Of a DNA stretch of 39,428 bases, positions 1-10,230 are shown in pieces. Positions within the stretch are counted from its first letter, which is position 1. Each line of letters opens with the position of its first letter. The translations under genes and the position numbers were made by a program. Location of the stretch: positions 131,880 to 171,307 of the forward strand of contig NZ_AZDP01000123.1 in the NCBI RefSeq assembly GCF_001435525.1, in the 5' to 3' direction. The notes below the pieces were generated by a model. It ran no database searches, had not been told where the DNA came from, and was given only the letters and a program-made list of their open reading frames with translations. The stretch comes from Levilactobacillus koreensis JCM 16448 (GTDB lineage Bacteria; Bacillota; Bacilli; Lactobacillales; Lactobacillaceae).

Positions 1-660
1 CACAACTACGGGAAATCCGGCGACCGCAGTGACCAAATTGAAAAGCGACTGCTCGACAGTAAGGCCATGCAAGACCAGGTCAGCAAGGCCCAGGCCATCG
101 TGATGACGGTCGGTGGCAATGACCTGTTGCAGACCTTGGAGAAGAACGTCACGATCAATCAACAATCCCGATTAGATGCGCAATTGGATACTGCGGAAGC
201 AACCTACCAAACTAAGTTGCACCGCTTACTGACCACCGTTCGGGGATATAATGACCGCGCGCCAATTTACCTGTACTCTATTTACAACCCCATCTACGTC
301 TACTTTGCCAACATTGACCAGATCACTAATGCCGTCGACGATTGGAATGCTACAACGAAGACGACGGCTGCCAAGACGGATAACCTCTACATGATCGACA
401 TTAATCGGGCCTTGTCCGTTGGGCAGTTCAAGTCAGTGACCCAGCAAGCCCGGTTGAAGCGTCAATCGCAAAAGTCAAATAATGGGAAATTGTCGACGCA
501 GAGCTTCCAAGAAATGGCTTTAGCCAGCGATAGCGACAAGGAACTCAACCATTACCTATCACCGGTAGACCATTTCCATCCGAACGCCAGGGGGTACCGC
601 CTCATGACCCGCTATGCCTTTCAGCAGATGCAGGCCCATCAACAATGGTTATTAAAGTAA
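1..660 (+). CDS. SGNH/GDSL-family hydrolase, 5' truncated (YpmR-like)
   Basis: The reading frame is open from base 1, so the start and the GDS nucleophile block lie outside the window. What remains shows the other SGNH signatures: the block with Gly-Lys-Ser-Gly near the beginning, the GGND block at about residues 38-41 of the visible part (oxyanion-hole Asn), and a C-terminal DHFHPN motif carrying the catalytic Asp and His. The family hydrolyses esters of lipids or carbohydrates; the substrate is unknown here. It is followed after 22 bases by ypmS, the same neighbour pair as ypmR-ypmS in Bacillus, which supports the YpmR-like call. Export is likely for the family but the signal region is not visible. 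Confidence 0.88.
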   Translation, partial: HNYGKSGDRSDQIEKRLLDSKAMQDQVSKAQAIVMTVGGNDLLQTLEKNVTINQQSRLDAQLDTAEATYQTKLHRLLTTVRGYNDRAPIYLYSIYNPIYVYFANIDQITNAVDDWNATTKTTAAKTDNLYMIDINRALSVGQFKSVTQQARLKRQSQKSNNGKLSTQSFQEMALASDSDKELNHYLSPVDHFHPNARGYRLMTRYAFQQMQAHQQWLLK

Positions 661-682
661 ACTAGAAGGAGGAACCGCAGTC

Positions 683-1285
683 ATGCAACGTCAAACAGAA
701 AAAACAGCACGGACACGTAACTGGTGGAAATGGGGATTCATTGCCCTGGTCGCCGTTCTACTGCTCACGACCGTTACCATCGGCGTCAAGGCCTTTTCAC
801 CAGTCAAAATTGATTCTACAGCCAAGGTCACCAAAAATACGACGAATCTCGATGTCACCCTAAATAAGGCACAAGTTAACGCGCTGGCTGACTACTACGT
901 GAATAAGTCACTCAAGAATTCTGCGCTCAAATACAGTTTTCAGGTCACCAACCATGCGATGCTGACTGGGTCGACCCAAGTTCTGGGGGCCAACGTCAAC
1001 TTTGTTTTACTCTTTAAGCCGACCGTGTTATCCTCAGGAGATGTCAAATTAAAGGCCCAGAAGCTGTCGATCGGTTCATTACCGGTTCCCGTGAGTTTCG
1101 TTATGAGTTACATTGCCAAGAACTATCCGTTGCCGAAATGGGTCGCGATGGATACTAAGGCGGAGACGATGACGCTCCACTTAACGGCCATCGGTAATGG
1201 GACCAGACCATCATACGCAGCCAAAGAGATCGACCTCTCCGGTGCCGGTAAATTTGTCTTTCAGGCCCGGATTCCGAACAACTAA
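683..1285 (+). CDS. ypmS: YpmS family protein (DUF2140), membrane anchored
   Basis: A 200-residue protein with a basic N-terminus (several Arg/Lys and a WWKWG stretch) followed by one hydrophobic helix at about residues 17-37, then a mainly beta, Thr/Val-rich extracytoplasmic domain. This is the layout of the DUF2140/YpmS family, whose biochemical role is not established. The ribosome site AGAAGGAGG lies just upstream of the ATG. It sits between an SGNH hydrolase and yozE, the usual order in lactobacilli, and is probably cotranscribed with both. No odd features. Confidence 0.85.
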   Translation: MQRQTEKTARTRNWWKWGFIALVAVLLLTTVTIGVKAFSPVKIDSTAKVTKNTTNLDVTLNKAQVNALADYYVNKSLKNSALKYSFQVTNHAMLTGSTQVLGANVNFVLLFKPTVLSSGDVKLKAQKLSIGSLPVPVSFVMSYIAKNYPLPKWVAMDTKAETMTLHLTAIGNGTRPSYAAKEIDLSGAGKFVFQARIPNN

Positions 1286-1296
1286 GGAGACCACTA

Positions 1297-1518
1297 ATGC
1301 CCAAAACGTTTTATCAATTTTTAATGACACAGCGTAATACCGAAAGCTACGATCCCGTCGCTACGTTTGCGAACAATGCCTTTCTGGATAGCTCCTTTCC
1401 CAAGCAGGAAACCCAGTTTGACCCACTCTCCAAGTACCTGGAGGAAAATGCGCCTTATTTACCGTCTATGACGATTTTTGACGATGCCTGGCAACTATAC
1501 CTGGCAGCACTCGCGTAA
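1297..1518 (+). CDS. yozE: YozE family protein (UPF0346, SAM-like fold)
   Basis: A 73-residue acidic protein starting [13 protein letters not shown] and continuing with a short Asp/Phe-rich region, matching the small YozE/UPF0346 family in length and in its FYxxLMTxR opening. Members are compact helical bundles resembling SAM domains; function unknown. Preceded by AAGGAGA eleven bases after the ypmS stop, and followed by rbgA after 18 bases, so likely part of the same transcript. Confidence 0.85.
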   Translation: MPKTFYQFLMTQRNTESYDPVATFANNAFLDSSFPKQETQFDPLSKYLEENAPYLPSMTIFDDAWQLYLAALA

Positions 1519-1536
1519 GAGAAAAGGAGACAATTT

Positions 1537-2397
1537 ATGAGTACCATTCAATGGTTCCCCGGCCACATGGCCAAGGCGATTCGCCAAATGGAAGAAAATA
1601 TCCACCTCGTCGACATCGTGTTCGAGCTGGTCGATGCCCGCATCCCCGCAGCTTCTCGTAACCCAGAGATTGCTCGCATCGCGCAACACAAGCCTCATTT
1701 GATTATTTTGACTAAGAAGGACCTTGCCGATCCGCAACAAACGGCCGCTTGGATGACCTATTACCGGTCCCAAGGTCTGGCTGCAATTGCTATCGACTCC
1801 CGGGCCAACGTGACCCCCAAACAGATCACCAAAATTGCCAGCAGCGTTTTGGCCGACAAACTAGCTAACGAACGTGAAAAGGGCCTGAAGGAACGGCCAA
1901 TGCGTGCCATGACGGTTGGGGTGCCCAACGTTGGGAAGTCGACCTTACTCAACCATCTGGTCAACCGTAAGGCCACCGTTACCGGCGATACCCCAGGGGT
2001 AACTAAGGGCCAGCAGTGGCTTCGTTCCAGTAAGCACTTGGAACTCCTCGATACCCCAGGGATCCTCTGGCCCAAGTTCAAGGACCAGACGACCGCCCAA
2101 GAATTGGCGCTGACCGGTGCTATCAAGGAAAAGCTCTACGCCAAGGACGACGTTGCCCTATACGGCCTGAACTTCTTTCGGCAGTACTACGCGCCAGCTC
2201 TGACCGAGCGTTATCACCTAGCACCAGCCGATTTAGAACTGAGCGACGTTGACCTGCTCCTGAAGATCACCGAAAAGGTCGGCATGCGCGACGACTACGA
2301 ACGGGCTAGCGAACGGTTCATTTTAGACGCCCGGCACCGTAAGCTCGGTGGCTTCACCCTCGACCGCGCCCCTAAAGGCGATGAGTCCGATGAGTAG
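1537..2397 (+). CDS. rbgA: Ribosome biogenesis GTPase RbgA (YlqF)
   Basis: A 286-residue circularly permuted GTPase. The G motifs occur in permuted order: G4 TKKD at residues 59-62, then G1 GVPNVGKST at 128-136, a GVT segment near 154-156 and G3 DTPG at 172-175. The opening [11 protein letters not shown] and the [11 protein letters not shown] segment are diagnostic of RbgA/YlqF, which promotes late maturation of the 50S ribosomal subunit. Ribosome site AAGGAGA precedes the ATG. The end overlaps the start of rnhB, implying translational coupling. Length is typical for the family. Confidence 0.96.
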   Translation: MSTIQWFPGHMAKAIRQMEENIHLVDIVFELVDARIPAASRNPEIARIAQHKPHLIILTKKDLADPQQTAAWMTYYRSQGLAAIAIDSRANVTPKQITKIASSVLADKLANEREKGLKERPMRAMTVGVPNVGKSTLLNHLVNRKATVTGDTPGVTKGQQWLRSSKHLELLDTPGILWPKFKDQTTAQELALTGAIKEKLYAKDDVALYGLNFFRQYYAPALTERYHLAPADLELSDVDLLLKITEKVGMRDDYERASERFILDARHRKLGGFTLDRAPKGDESDE

Positions 2398-3178
2398 TGA
2401 CCGTCCCAGCTTAAGTGACCTGAAACAGGCGCTAAAGGACGTTACCGACCCCGCTGACCCGCGACTGGACTCGTTAGCCGCGGACTCCCGCAAAGGGGCT
2501 CAGCAGCTTCTAGGGCAGATTAAACGACGACTAGCTAAAGCGGCAGCGGCCGAAGCAGCTTTTCAACACCGACTGCACTACGAACGGCCATTCTGGGAAC
2601 AGGGACAGTTGGTCGCTGGCATCGATGAAGTTGGGCGGGGACCACTCGCCGGGCCGGTCGTCACCAGTGCGGTGATTCTGCCGCCAGACTTCGACATCCC
2701 CTTAGTCAACGACTCCAAGCAGTTGACACCTAAGGAACGCGAGCGACTTTACCCGTTAATTTTGGCGCAGGCGCAGGCCGTCAGCATTGGTATTGGTAGT
2801 CCCCAATTGATTGACCAACTCAACATCTATCAGGCCACCAGGGTCGCCATGCAACGCGCGGTTCTCGGGTTAGGCTTGGCTCCCCAGCATCTCATCGTGG
2901 ACGCCATGCAGATTCCGGTGGACCTGCCGCAGACCCGATTGATCAAGGGCGACGCCAAGAGTGCCAGTGTCGCCGCGGCCAGTATCGTGGCTAAGGTCTA
3001 CCGAGACCATCTAATGGCCACTTATGACCACCTTTATCCTGGCTATGGATTCGCTCAGAACGCCGGCTATGGCACGGCTGAACACCTGGCCGGACTAGCC
3101 GATCGGGGCGTCACACCAATCCATCGTAAAACTTTTTCACCCGTACAAAAAATAATCGCGAACAAATCACGGAGTTAA
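2390..3178 (+). CDS. rnhB: Ribonuclease HII
   Basis: Cuts the RNA strand of RNA-DNA hybrids and removes misincorporated ribonucleotides. The motif [14 protein letters not shown] contains the first catalytic Asp-Glu pair; further acidic residues lie in VDAMQI and in the [19 protein letters not shown] segment typical of RNase HII. Three in-frame starts exist: GTG at 2348, ATG at 2381 and ATG at 2390. The last is chosen because AAAGGCG at 2374-2380 lies 9 bases before it, giving 262 residues and an 8-base overlap with rbgA. The ATG at 2381 is also possible. The N-terminal 60 residues before the catalytic domain are normal for Gram-positive RnhB. Confidence 0.94.
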   Translation: MSSDRPSLSDLKQALKDVTDPADPRLDSLAADSRKGAQQLLGQIKRRLAKAAAAEAAFQHRLHYERPFWEQGQLVAGIDEVGRGPLAGPVVTSAVILPPDFDIPLVNDSKQLTPKERERLYPLILAQAQAVSIGIGSPQLIDQLNIYQATRVAMQRAVLGLGLAPQHLIVDAMQIPVDLPQTRLIKGDAKSASVAAASIVAKVYRDHLMATYDHLYPGYGFAQNAGYGTAEHLAGLADRGVTPIHRKTFSPVQKIIANKSRS

Positions 3179-3204
3179 CCCTAAAAGGGAAAAGGAGGTT
3201 GCTT

Positions 3205-4098
3205 ATGCAACTGACACTTCGTGATTTTTTCATGCGCTTACCACTCATCCCCGGTATTGGCCACGGGACCACAACGGCCTGCTGGCACTGGACGTTAGAC
3301 CATCCGCAGGTGACCCGGATCAACGCGCGGACCTTGATGGCCATGCTGACGGAACTCAGCTTACCCGAGAAACGCACCGCGGCTATTACCCGTCATCTCT
3401 TCTCGGCGGCGTTGGACACCACCATTGCGACCAATCTTGCCCACAGCGGGTGTTTGACCATCGCTGATGCCGCGTATCCGCCGCAATTAAAGGAAACTTA
3501 TGCTCCCCCTGTCGCCTTATTCTTTTTGGGAGATCTCCGGTTACTGCACGCACCGCAATTGGCCGTAGTGGGGACCCGCCACCCCACACCGTATGCGATT
3601 CGGGCCATGCGTCTCTTATTGCCAGCGGTGGTCGAACACGGCGTCTGCTTGGTGTCCGGGCTAGCTCAGGGGGTCGACACGTTGACCCATCAGGTGGCGC
3701 TTGCCCATTGCGGCAAGACCATCGCCGTCATTGGCACGGGGCTGGACCACTGTTACCCGGCAGCCAATCGAGAATTGATGACGACCTTAGCGCATCAGCA
3801 ACTTATTTTTTCGGAGTATCCGTGGGGAACGCAGGGTGCCCGGCATCACTTTCCGGAGCGAAATCGTATCATTGCCGGTCTTTCACAAAGTGTCTTAGTG
3901 ATTGAGGCCGCTCATCACTCGGGAAGCCTGATTACCGCCAATATTGCCCTACAAGAAAACCGAAATGTGCTGGCCGTTCCGGGGACCATCGACGGTAAAA
4001 ATTCCGTTGGCACCAACGAATTAATTCTGGCTGGGGCGAAACCAATCTTGAATTCGGAACATATAATGGAAGAAGTTTTAGTTGACAAGTGGCCCTGA
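3205..4098 (+). CDS. dprA: DNA-processing protein DprA
   Basis: Loads RecA onto incoming single-stranded DNA during natural transformation. The Rossmann-like DprA fold is marked by LAVVGTRHPTPYAIRAM, then LVSGLAQGVDTLTHQVAL, the GTGLDHCYPAANREL segment, HFPERNRIIAGLS, and SGSLITANIALQENRNVLAVPG near the end. AGGAGG at 3193-3198 lies 6 bases before the ATG at 3205, so that ATG is preferred over the in-frame TTG at 3199; this gives 297 residues. It lies between rnhB and topA, its usual place in Firmicutes. DprA is widespread in lactobacilli, so its presence alone does not show that the strain is transformable. Confidence 0.95.
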   Translation: MQLTLRDFFMRLPLIPGIGHGTTTACWHWTLDHPQVTRINARTLMAMLTELSLPEKRTAAITRHLFSAALDTTIATNLAHSGCLTIADAAYPPQLKETYAPPVALFFLGDLRLLHAPQLAVVGTRHPTPYAIRAMRLLLPAVVEHGVCLVSGLAQGVDTLTHQVALAHCGKTIAVIGTGLDHCYPAANRELMTTLAHQQLIFSEYPWGTQGARHHFPERNRIIAGLSQSVLVIEAAHHSGSLITANIALQENRNVLAVPGTIDGKNSVGTNELILAGAKPILNSEHIMEEVLVDKWP

Positions 4099-4099
4099 C

Positions 4100-4126
4100 T
4101 TGAAATATCATGTGTGGGATTATAGT
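4100..4126 (+). promoter_or_regulatory. Possible promoter for topA
   Basis: TTGAAA at 4100-4105 and TATAGT at 4121-4126, with a short 15-base spacer. It lies just after the dprA stop and about 105 bases before the topA start. The spacing is poor, so this is only a candidate. Confidence 0.35.
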
Positions 4127-4180
4127 GAATAAATTAGCGAACTCTAAGTTCGTCGTAAAAACAAATCAAATAGAGGTGAC

Positions 4181-4202
4181 GGTCCGCACCAAACGGGCCT
4201 TT
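4181..4202 (+). terminator. Small hairpin with short T tract in the dprA-topA gap
   Basis: GGTCCG (4181-4186) pairs with CGGGCC (4194-4199) around a 7-base loop, then TTTATC. It is weak as a terminator. It could trim dprA read-through or act in the topA leader. Confidence 0.3.
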
Positions 4203-4232
4203 ATCGTCTATCATTCGAGGGAGTAATGTGAT

Positions 4233-6344
4233 TTGCCGACTAAGTCTAAACCAACAGCAAGCACCAAGAAACGGCGAAAAACGCAAAAAAAATTAGTTAT
4301 CGTTGAATCACCAGCAAAAGCGAAAACAATTGAAAAATATTTAGGCCGGACCTACAAGGTCATGCCGAGTCTGGGACACGTGCGTGATCTCCCAAAAAGT
4401 TCGATGGGGGTCGACACTGAGAACAATTACGATCCACACTACATTTCCATTCGTGGTAAGGGTGACGTCATCAAGGGATTACGGTCAGAAGCCAAAAAGG
4501 CCAAAGCCGTCTACCTCGCATCTGACCCCGACCGTGAAGGGGAATCCATTGCGTGGCATTTAGCGCATGTCTTAAACCTAGACGTCAACGACAAGAACCG
4601 GGTTACCTTTAACGAAATCACGAAAGACGCCGTCAAAGAAGCCTTCAAGACACCCCGGACCATCGACATGGACCTGGTCAACGCCCAACAGGCGCGCCGG
4701 ATTCTTGACCGATTAGTGGGTTACTCGATTTCACCACTGCTCTGGAAAAAGGTGAAGAAAGGGCTCAGTGCCGGGCGGGTCCAATCCATCGCCTTGTCAT
4801 TGATCATCGAACGGGAAAAAGAAATCAAAGCCTTCGTTCCCGAAGAGTACTGGACGATCGACGGTGAGTTCAAGAAAGCACGGCATGCATTTGACGCGAG
4901 CTTCTACGGGCTCAACGGTAAAAAGGCCAGCTTAAAGGACAACACGGCCGTGCAAGAAGTGTTGGGCAAACTCGACAAAAAGGGTAAGTTTGACATCGTG
5001 AACGTTGTGCGTAAGGAACGGAAGCGTTCACCCCAACCACCATTTACGACGAGTTCCATGCAACAAGACGCTAACCGGAAGCTCAATTTCCGGACGCGGA
5101 AGACCATGATGGCCGCCCAACAGCTCTACGAAGGGATCAACCTGGGCAAGGAAGGGACGCAAGGGCTCATTACCTATATGCGGACCGACTCTACGCGGAT
5201 CTCAAGCATTGCCAAGCACGAGGCCTCGACCTTCCTGCACGAAAAGTACGGTGCTGAATACGCCGCCACCAAACCCATCAAGGGAAAATTGCCTGAAGGC
5301 GCCCAAGACGCCCATGAAGCGATTCGGCCAACCTCTGTCTTCCGGACACCCGCTAGCTTGAAGGACCGCCTCAACAAGGATCAATTCCGTCTGTACCAAT
5401 TGATCTGGAATCGCTTCGTCGCTAGCCAAATGACGAATGCCGTCATGGATACCATGGCCGTGACGCTGGAACAAAACGGCGTGACGTTCCGGGCCAACGG
5501 TTCCAAGATGAAATTCGAAGGGTTCTTGAAGATCTACAAGGACAACAAGGAAAAGGATAACTTGTTACCCGACCTTGAGATCGGTGATCAAGTCAACCTG
5601 GCCAAGACCGATCCGGCCCAACACTTTACCCAGCCGCCTGCACGTTATTCCGAAGCCAACTTGATCAAGGCGTTGGAAGAAAACGGTGTCGGTCGACCAT
5701 CAACGTACGCGCCAACGCTGGACACGATTCAGCGCCGCTACTACGTTAAGTTAGTCGGTCGGCGGTTTGAACCAACGGAATTAGGTGAAATCGTCGATGG
5801 CATCATCAACGAATACTTCCCAGACGTGGTCAACGTTGACTTTACGGCCAACTTGGAACACGAATTGGATGGTATCGAAGAAGGTCAACAGGACTGGGTC
5901 AAGGTCATTGACACCTTCTACAAGCCATTCTCAACGGAAGTCGCCCATGCCGAGGACGCCATCGAAAAGATTCAGATTCGTGACGAACCCGCTGGCTTTG
6001 ACTGTGACATCTGTGGCGCCCCAATGGTCGTCAAGATGGGCCGCTACGGCAAGTTCTACGCGTGCTCCCGCTTCCCAGATTGTCGCAATACCAAGCCAAT
6101 CGTGAAGGAAATCGGGGTCGTTTGTCCCGTTTGTCATAAGGGTCAAGTCATCGAACGGAAGTCTAAGAAGAACCGAATCTTCTACGGTTGTTCCCGCTAC
6201 CCTGACTGTGACTTTGTCTCATGGGACAAGCCAGTCGGTCGTGATTGCCCGAAGGATGGTCACTACTTAGTTGCCAAGAAGATTCGTGGCGGTGTCCAAA
6301 TCGTCTGCCCGAACGGCGACTACGAAGAAGCACCACAAAAGTAA
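4233..6344 (+). CDS. topA: DNA topoisomerase I (type IA)
   Basis: Relaxes negative supercoils through a transient 5'-phosphotyrosine link. A lysine-rich N-terminus leads into the TOPRIM domain with [10 protein letters not shown] (residues 23-32) and [14 protein letters not shown]. The active-site tyrosine is Y315 in [10 protein letters not shown], and [16 protein letters not shown] is the conserved downstream motif. The C-terminus (about residue 590 on) has Cys-type zinc ribbons: two four-Cys units, each with CxxC and an aromatic-rich CSRxPDC half, and a third degenerate unit with only two Cys. The start is TTG at 4233, preceded by a GAGGGAG ribosome site. At 703 residues it is full length for Firmicutes. 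Confidence 0.97.
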   Translation: MPTKSKPTASTKKRRKTQKKLVIVESPAKAKTIEKYLGRTYKVMPSLGHVRDLPKSSMGVDTENNYDPHYISIRGKGDVIKGLRSEAKKAKAVYLASDPDREGESIAWHLAHVLNLDVNDKNRVTFNEITKDAVKEAFKTPRTIDMDLVNAQQARRILDRLVGYSISPLLWKKVKKGLSAGRVQSIALSLIIEREKEIKAFVPEEYWTIDGEFKKARHAFDASFYGLNGKKASLKDNTAVQEVLGKLDKKGKFDIVNVVRKERKRSPQPPFTTSSMQQDANRKLNFRTRKTMMAAQQLYEGINLGKEGTQGLITYMRTDSTRISSIAKHEASTFLHEKYGAEYAATKPIKGKLPEGAQDAHEAIRPTSVFRTPASLKDRLNKDQFRLYQLIWNRFVASQMTNAVMDTMAVTLEQNGVTFRANGSKMKFEGFLKIYKDNKEKDNLLPDLEIGDQVNLAKTDPAQHFTQPPARYSEANLIKALEENGVGRPSTYAPTLDTIQRRYYVKLVGRRFEPTELGEIVDGIINEYFPDVVNVDFTANLEHELDGIEEGQQDWVKVIDTFYKPFSTEVAHAEDAIEKIQIRDEPAGFDCDICGAPMVVKMGRYGKFYACSRFPDCRNTKPIVKEIGVVCPVCHKGQVIERKSKKNRIFYGCSRYPDCDFVSWDKPVGRDCPKDGHYLVAKKIRGGVQIVCPNGDYEEAPQK

Positions 6345-6360
6345 GCAAGATTAAAATTGA

Positions 6361-6407
6361 AATAGGCATTGGCAGTCTCTCCATTGGGGGAACTGCCAAT
6401 GCCTATT
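6361..6407 (+). terminator. Hairpin after topA with a 16-bp perfect stem
   Basis: Bases 6361-6376 pair perfectly with 6392-6407 around a 15-base loop, beginning 16 bases after the topA stop. There is no long T tract after the stem (only TTTGTG). It probably ends topA transcription or protects the 3' end. Confidence 0.65.
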
Positions 6408-6420
6408 TGTGTGGGAACTA

Positions 6421-6944
6421 TGGATAGCGTCTTTCGTTGGATGCACTGCGGTTACCAGATACAGGGATTGCCTCCAGTCGTTAGCTCGAGATTCCGGATA
6501 GCCTGAACCCGTGAAAATCACACATCTCTTAGGGCGGTCCTATGCCGTAAACCAGCGATAATCGACCAACGTCATCGATACAACCGGCTCTAATCAATTT
6601 TTTGCAGTAAACGCCGTAAAAACATGTGTTGCGAGTCCTTGTCCGGAATAATAACTACTCTAAAAATTTCATCATAAGTTGCCATAACGCTACCACGTAA
6701 GCCGAGAGGCCGGCAGATATGGGCTCAGGCGCGTCGTTCTGCTTAGTCGACGTTTCTGGCCGGCTTAGCAGAAGACCAACCTTGAAGACTCGCGATTTTC
6801 GAGGCTTCAAGTTGCGTCCGCACCGACCTAGCCCATATCTGCCGGCCGGTAAGGCGACTTAACTCACTACGTTGTCAGTTGAAAACCCGACAGTTTGATG
6901 AGTTAGTTGTGTTTTTCAAAGCTGTTTGCTAGCATTAACACGTA
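6421..6944. other. Gene-free stretch between topA and xerC
   Basis: About 520 bases with no credible reading frame. Its second half holds a long inverted-repeat element (6708-6847, listed separately). Around 6440-6470 are words (GCACTGCGG, then AGGGATTGCCT) also seen in similar order at 9978-10003 in the hslU-galM gap, suggesting a decayed second copy of that element. In Bacillus and many lactobacilli trmFO occupies this position; nothing here resembles a remnant of it. Confidence 0.6.
6708..6847. repeat. Structured intergenic element A (long stem enclosing two hairpins)
   Basis: An 18-bp perfect outer stem pairs 6708-6725 with 6830-6847. Inside are two further hairpins: TTCTGCT with AGCAGAA (about 6738-6775), and CTTGAAG-A-CTCG with CGAG-G-CTTCAAG (6781-6811). 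The result is a three-way junction about 140 bases long. It may be a non-coding RNA, a long terminator or a small mobile repeat. Compare elements B (9954-10070) and C (11165-11265). Confidence 0.6.
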
Positions 6945-6959
6945 CAGGAGGTGTTTTTC

Positions 6960-7895
6960 GTGGATGAAACGGTCTCACAGTTCATGACGTATCTTAGCGG
7001 TGAACGGCAATACTCACCGGAAACGGTTAAGGCCTACCGCGAAGACATCGAAGAATTTACACAGTTTTTAGCTGACAACGGGGGCGTCAAACCGTGGACA
7101 GCAATTGACCAGCTGGACGTTGAGGTCTACCTGAGTGATCTGTACGACCACCATTACGCTCGCACGACCATTGCCCGTAAGCTGTCGACGTTGCGGTCAC
7201 TCTACAGTTTTTTGATGAGTAACGACTTGGCCAAGGACGACCCGTTCGCCTACGTTCAACTCAAGCACCATCAGAATCATTTGCCCCGGTTCTTCTACGA
7301 ACGGGAAATGACGGCGCTGTTCACGGCCGCGGCGGCTAATCCGAATACCCAACTCGCCACACGTGATTCGGCGGTGCTTGAGGTGCTGTATGGCACCGGG
7401 ATTCGGGTCAGTGAGTGCGTTAACCTCACGTTGCCCGACGTTGATTTCGACAACCGCATCATGTTGATTCATGGGAAGGGCAACAAGGAGCGCTACGTGC
7501 CGTTTGGCAATTACGCCAGTGACGCACTGAAACGCTACTTCACGGCCGCGCGCACGCCGCTAATGGCGACCTTCAACCGTGCTCACCCGTACGTGTTTAT
7601 CAACGCGCGGGGGGAACAGTTGACGCCAGCCGGGGTGACTTACCTGTTGAACCAGGTCATCAAGCGCAGCAGTCTCACCACGGACATTCATCCCCACATG
7701 CTGCGGCACACGTTTGCCACGCACCTGCTCAACCGGGGGGCAGATCTCCGGTCGGTCCAAGAGTTGCTGGGACACAGTAGCCTATCGACCACGCAGATCT
7801 ACACCCACGTGACCCGGGAACATTTACAGCGCGATTACCGTCAGTTCTTCCCCCGAGCCACTGAAGAAAAGTCTGATCATACAAAACAATCGTAA
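6960..7895 (+). CDS. xerC: Tyrosine recombinase XerC
   Basis: Resolves chromosome dimers at dif together with XerD. It has an N-terminal SAM-like core-binding domain (about residues 5-90) and a catalytic domain with the full active-site set, numbered from the GTG at 6960: R149 (GTGIRVSE), K173 (GKGNK), H246 and R249 (HPHMLRH), H272 (LLGHSS) and nucleophile Y281 (QIYTH). AGGAGG at 6946-6951 lies 8 bases before GTG 6960, so that start (311 residues) is preferred over the in-frame GTG at 6951. It is followed by hslV and hslU, the codV-codW-clpY order of Bacillus, which supports XerC rather than XerD. Confidence 0.93.
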   Translation: MDETVSQFMTYLSGERQYSPETVKAYREDIEEFTQFLADNGGVKPWTAIDQLDVEVYLSDLYDHHYARTTIARKLSTLRSLYSFLMSNDLAKDDPFAYVQLKHHQNHLPRFFYEREMTALFTAAAANPNTQLATRDSAVLEVLYGTGIRVSECVNLTLPDVDFDNRIMLIHGKGNKERYVPFGNYASDALKRYFTAARTPLMATFNRAHPYVFINARGEQLTPAGVTYLLNQVIKRSSLTTDIHPHMLRHTFATHLLNRGADLRSVQELLGHSSLSTTQIYTHVTREHLQRDYRQFFPRATEEKSDHTKQS

Positions 7896-7911
7896 GGAGA
7901 TTGATGAAACT

Positions 7912-8454
7912 ATGCCAGTAAAATTTGAAGCAACCACCATCTGTGCAGTTCGGCATAACGGCCATAACGCCATGGCCGGTGACGGACAAGTCACCATGGG
8001 TGAAAAGGTCATCATGAAGGGGACCGCACACAAGATTCGCCGGATCTACAACAACCAAGTCGTCGTTGGGTTTGCCGGAAGTGTTGCTGACGCCTTCAAC
8101 CTTGAAGAAAAATTTGAAAGCCAACTCAACGAATACAGCGGTAACCTCCAACGGGCGGCCGTTGAACTCGCCAAGCAGTGGCGTTCTGACCAAGCCTTAC
8201 AAAAACTAGAAGCTTTACTGATTGTCATGGACAAGGACGAAATGCTACTGGTTTCTGGTTCCGGCGAAGTCATTGCTCCCGATGATGACATTTTGGCCAT
8301 CGGTTCCGGTGGTAACTTTGCCCTAGCCGCTGCCACTGCTTTACACCACCATGCAACCGACATGAGCGCTAAGGAAATTGCCGAAAGCGCCATTCACATC
8401 GCCGGTGGGATCGATATCTTTACCAACGAAAACGTTATTTCTGAAGAACTTTAA
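7912..8454 (+). CDS. hslV: ATP-dependent protease peptidase subunit HslV (ClpQ/CodW)
   Basis: Proteolytic subunit of the HslUV two-component protease, an N-terminal nucleophile hydrolase forming a double ring. A short propeptide (MPVKFEA) precedes the Thr-Thr-Ile of the mature N-terminus, so Thr8 is the likely catalytic residue after processing. [20 protein letters not shown] and [13 protein letters not shown] are family signatures. At 180 residues it is normal length. It is 16 bases after xerC with AAGGAGA, and upstream of its ATPase partner hslU. Confidence 0.96.
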   Translation: MPVKFEATTICAVRHNGHNAMAGDGQVTMGEKVIMKGTAHKIRRIYNNQVVVGFAGSVADAFNLEEKFESQLNEYSGNLQRAAVELAKQWRSDQALQKLEALLIVMDKDEMLLVSGSGEVIAPDDDILAIGSGGNFALAAATALHHHATDMSAKEIAESAIHIAGGIDIFTNENVISEEL

Positions 8455-8474
8455 TCGAAACGGAGGAATCCATT

Positions 8475-9887
8475 GTGGACGCCATTAATAAAACACCTAA
8501 AGAAGTCGTCGCCTTACTTGACCAATACGTCATTGGCCAGGACGAAGCTAAAAAGGCGATTGCGATTGCCTTACGTAACCGTTACCGCCGCATGCAACTA
8601 GACGCTGCCATGCAGGAAGAAATTTCACCAAAGAACATGCTAATGATCGGACCGACCGGGGTTGGGAAAACTGAAATTGCCCGCCGGTTAGCTAAGATCG
8701 TTCACGCACCATTTACCAAGGTCGAAGCCAGCAAGTTTACCGAAGTTGGCTACGTTGGTCGCGACGTGGAATCCATGGTCCGTGACCTGGTCGAAGTTTC
8801 CGTTGCGATGGAAAAACAAGACCAATTTAAGAACGTTCGTGCCGATGCCATCCAAGCTGCTAACAAACGGCTGGTCAAGCTCCTGGCACCCGCTAAGAAG
8901 AAAGAAAGCAAGAACAACAATGACTTCGCCAACATGATGAACATGTTCTCCCAGATGCAAAATGGCCAAACGCCAACCGCACCAGGTGAAGAGGAAGAGG
9001 TCACCGACGATATCCGCAACGAGCGCCTATCCCTATCCGAACAACTCGACAAGGGCCTGCTTGAAAACCATATGGTCGAAATTGAAATGGACGATCCCCA
9101 ACAAGCCAACGCCGGCGACAACAACATGCTGGGCCAAATGGGTGTGGACCTCAACGATACGTTGGGGGCTATCATGCCAAAGAAGCGCATTAAGCGGACG
9201 GTCACGGTCGCTGAAGCCCGGGAAATCCTGGTCGCCGAAGAATCCGAAAAGCTGGTCAACAACGCTGACATCAACCATGATGCCATCAAACGGGCCGAAA
9301 ATACCGGGATCATCTTCCTCGACGAAATTGATAAGATTGCCAAGGGCAGTAGTCAAAACAGCGGCGACGTTTCCCGTGAAGGGGTCCAACGCGATATCTT
9401 ACCCATCGTTGAAGGGACGCAGGTCAAGACTAAGTACGGCACCATCGACACCGACCACATCCTGTTCATCGCTGCTGGGGCCTTCGCTGAATCGAAGCCT
9501 AGCGATTTGATTGCTGAATTACAGGGCCGTTTCCCAATCCGGGTCGAATTAAACGACCTGAGCAAGGACGACTTCGTTAAGATTCTGACGGAACCTAACA
9601 ATGCCTTGATCAAGCAATACATTGCGTTGATTGGTACCGACAACGTTAAGGTGACCTTCACCATGGAAGCCATCGAACGGATCGCCGACCTGGCCTTTGA
9701 GCTGAACCACGAGAACCAAAACATTGGGGCTCGTCGTTTACAGACTGTGCTGGAGAAGTTGTTGGAAGATCTGTTATTTGAAGGTCCCGACATGGGTACC
9801 GGTGACGTCACGATTACCGAAAGCTACGTCAACGATAAGATTGGTGACATTGTGCAAAACAAGGACCTGTCGCGTTACATCCTGTAA
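8475..9887 (+). CDS. hslU: HslUV protease ATPase subunit HslU (ClpY)
   Basis: AAA+ unfoldase that feeds substrates to HslV. Walker A is GPTGVGKT at residues 59-66; Walker B is IIFLDEIDKIA at about 275-285; the I-domain between them (about residues 110-240) is charged and Met/Gln-rich as expected. The EVGYVGRDVESMVRDL segment is the pore region. The start is GTG at 8475 with GGAGG at 8462-8466. The protein ends in LSRYIL, the conserved HslU tail that docks into HslV. It forms an operon with xerC and hslV; codY, which follows in Bacillus, is absent here. Confidence 0.97.
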   Translation: MDAINKTPKEVVALLDQYVIGQDEAKKAIAIALRNRYRRMQLDAAMQEEISPKNMLMIGPTGVGKTEIARRLAKIVHAPFTKVEASKFTEVGYVGRDVESMVRDLVEVSVAMEKQDQFKNVRADAIQAANKRLVKLLAPAKKKESKNNNDFANMMNMFSQMQNGQTPTAPGEEEEVTDDIRNERLSLSEQLDKGLLENHMVEIEMDDPQQANAGDNNMLGQMGVDLNDTLGAIMPKKRIKRTVTVAEAREILVAEESEKLVNNADINHDAIKRAENTGIIFLDEIDKIAKGSSQNSGDVSREGVQRDILPIVEGTQVKTKYGTIDTDHILFIAAGAFAESKPSDLIAELQGRFPIRVELNDLSKDDFVKILTEPNNALIKQYIALIGTDNVKVTFTMEAIERIADLAFELNHENQNIGARRLQTVLEKLLEDLLFEGPDMGTGDVTITESYVNDKIGDIVQNKDLSRYIL

Positions 9888-9897
9888 ATAATTTGTG

Positions 9898-9927
9898 GGG
9901 CCGAGACGGTTGTCTTGGCCCTTTTTT
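9898..9927 (+). terminator. Intrinsic terminator of the xerC-hslVU operon
   Basis: GGGCCGAGAC (9898-9907) pairs with GTCTTGGCCC (9912-9921), with one G-T pair and a 4-base loop, followed by six T. It starts 10 bases after the hslU stop. Confidence 0.9.
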
Positions 9928-9953
9928 CGTCAGTCAGGTATGATGGGGATAGT

Positions 9954-10070
9954 GAAAAACATTGTGTAAACTGGTCGCACTGCGGCTGTCAGGGATTCTG
10001 CCTGCTGTGGGACGCTGAAGCGCGTGCTGGCTGGCTCTATCCCTGACATCCTCCGGCTAACATTGTTTTC
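9954..10070. repeat. Structured intergenic element B in the hslU-galM gap
   Basis: GTCAGGGAT (9988-9996) pairs with ATCCCTGAC (10039-10047), and GAAAAACA at 9954 roughly pairs with TGTTTTC (10064-10070), giving a long stem with a GC-rich interior. It has no reading frame. It is built like elements A and C. The rest of the gap to galM (10071-10230) is AT-rich and shows nothing else. Confidence 0.5.
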
Positions 10071-10230
10071 TACCCACAACAAATGCTAGAGACTTGTTTG
10101 CATAGCAAGTTTAACTAAGGGCCAGCCACGTTCAATCCCACCTCGTAGCCAGCAACTGGCAACACTTGCTTATCATCTGAGACTAAATTTCTAATTTAAA
10201 AATAATCAAAAACAAACGGGAGGAATTTAC

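Noticed and set aside
2348-2389. Longer rnhB start at GTG 2348 or ATG 2381
   Set aside because: The ribosome-site-like AAAGGCG at 2374-2380 fits the ATG at 2390 best; the longer forms add residues with no support.
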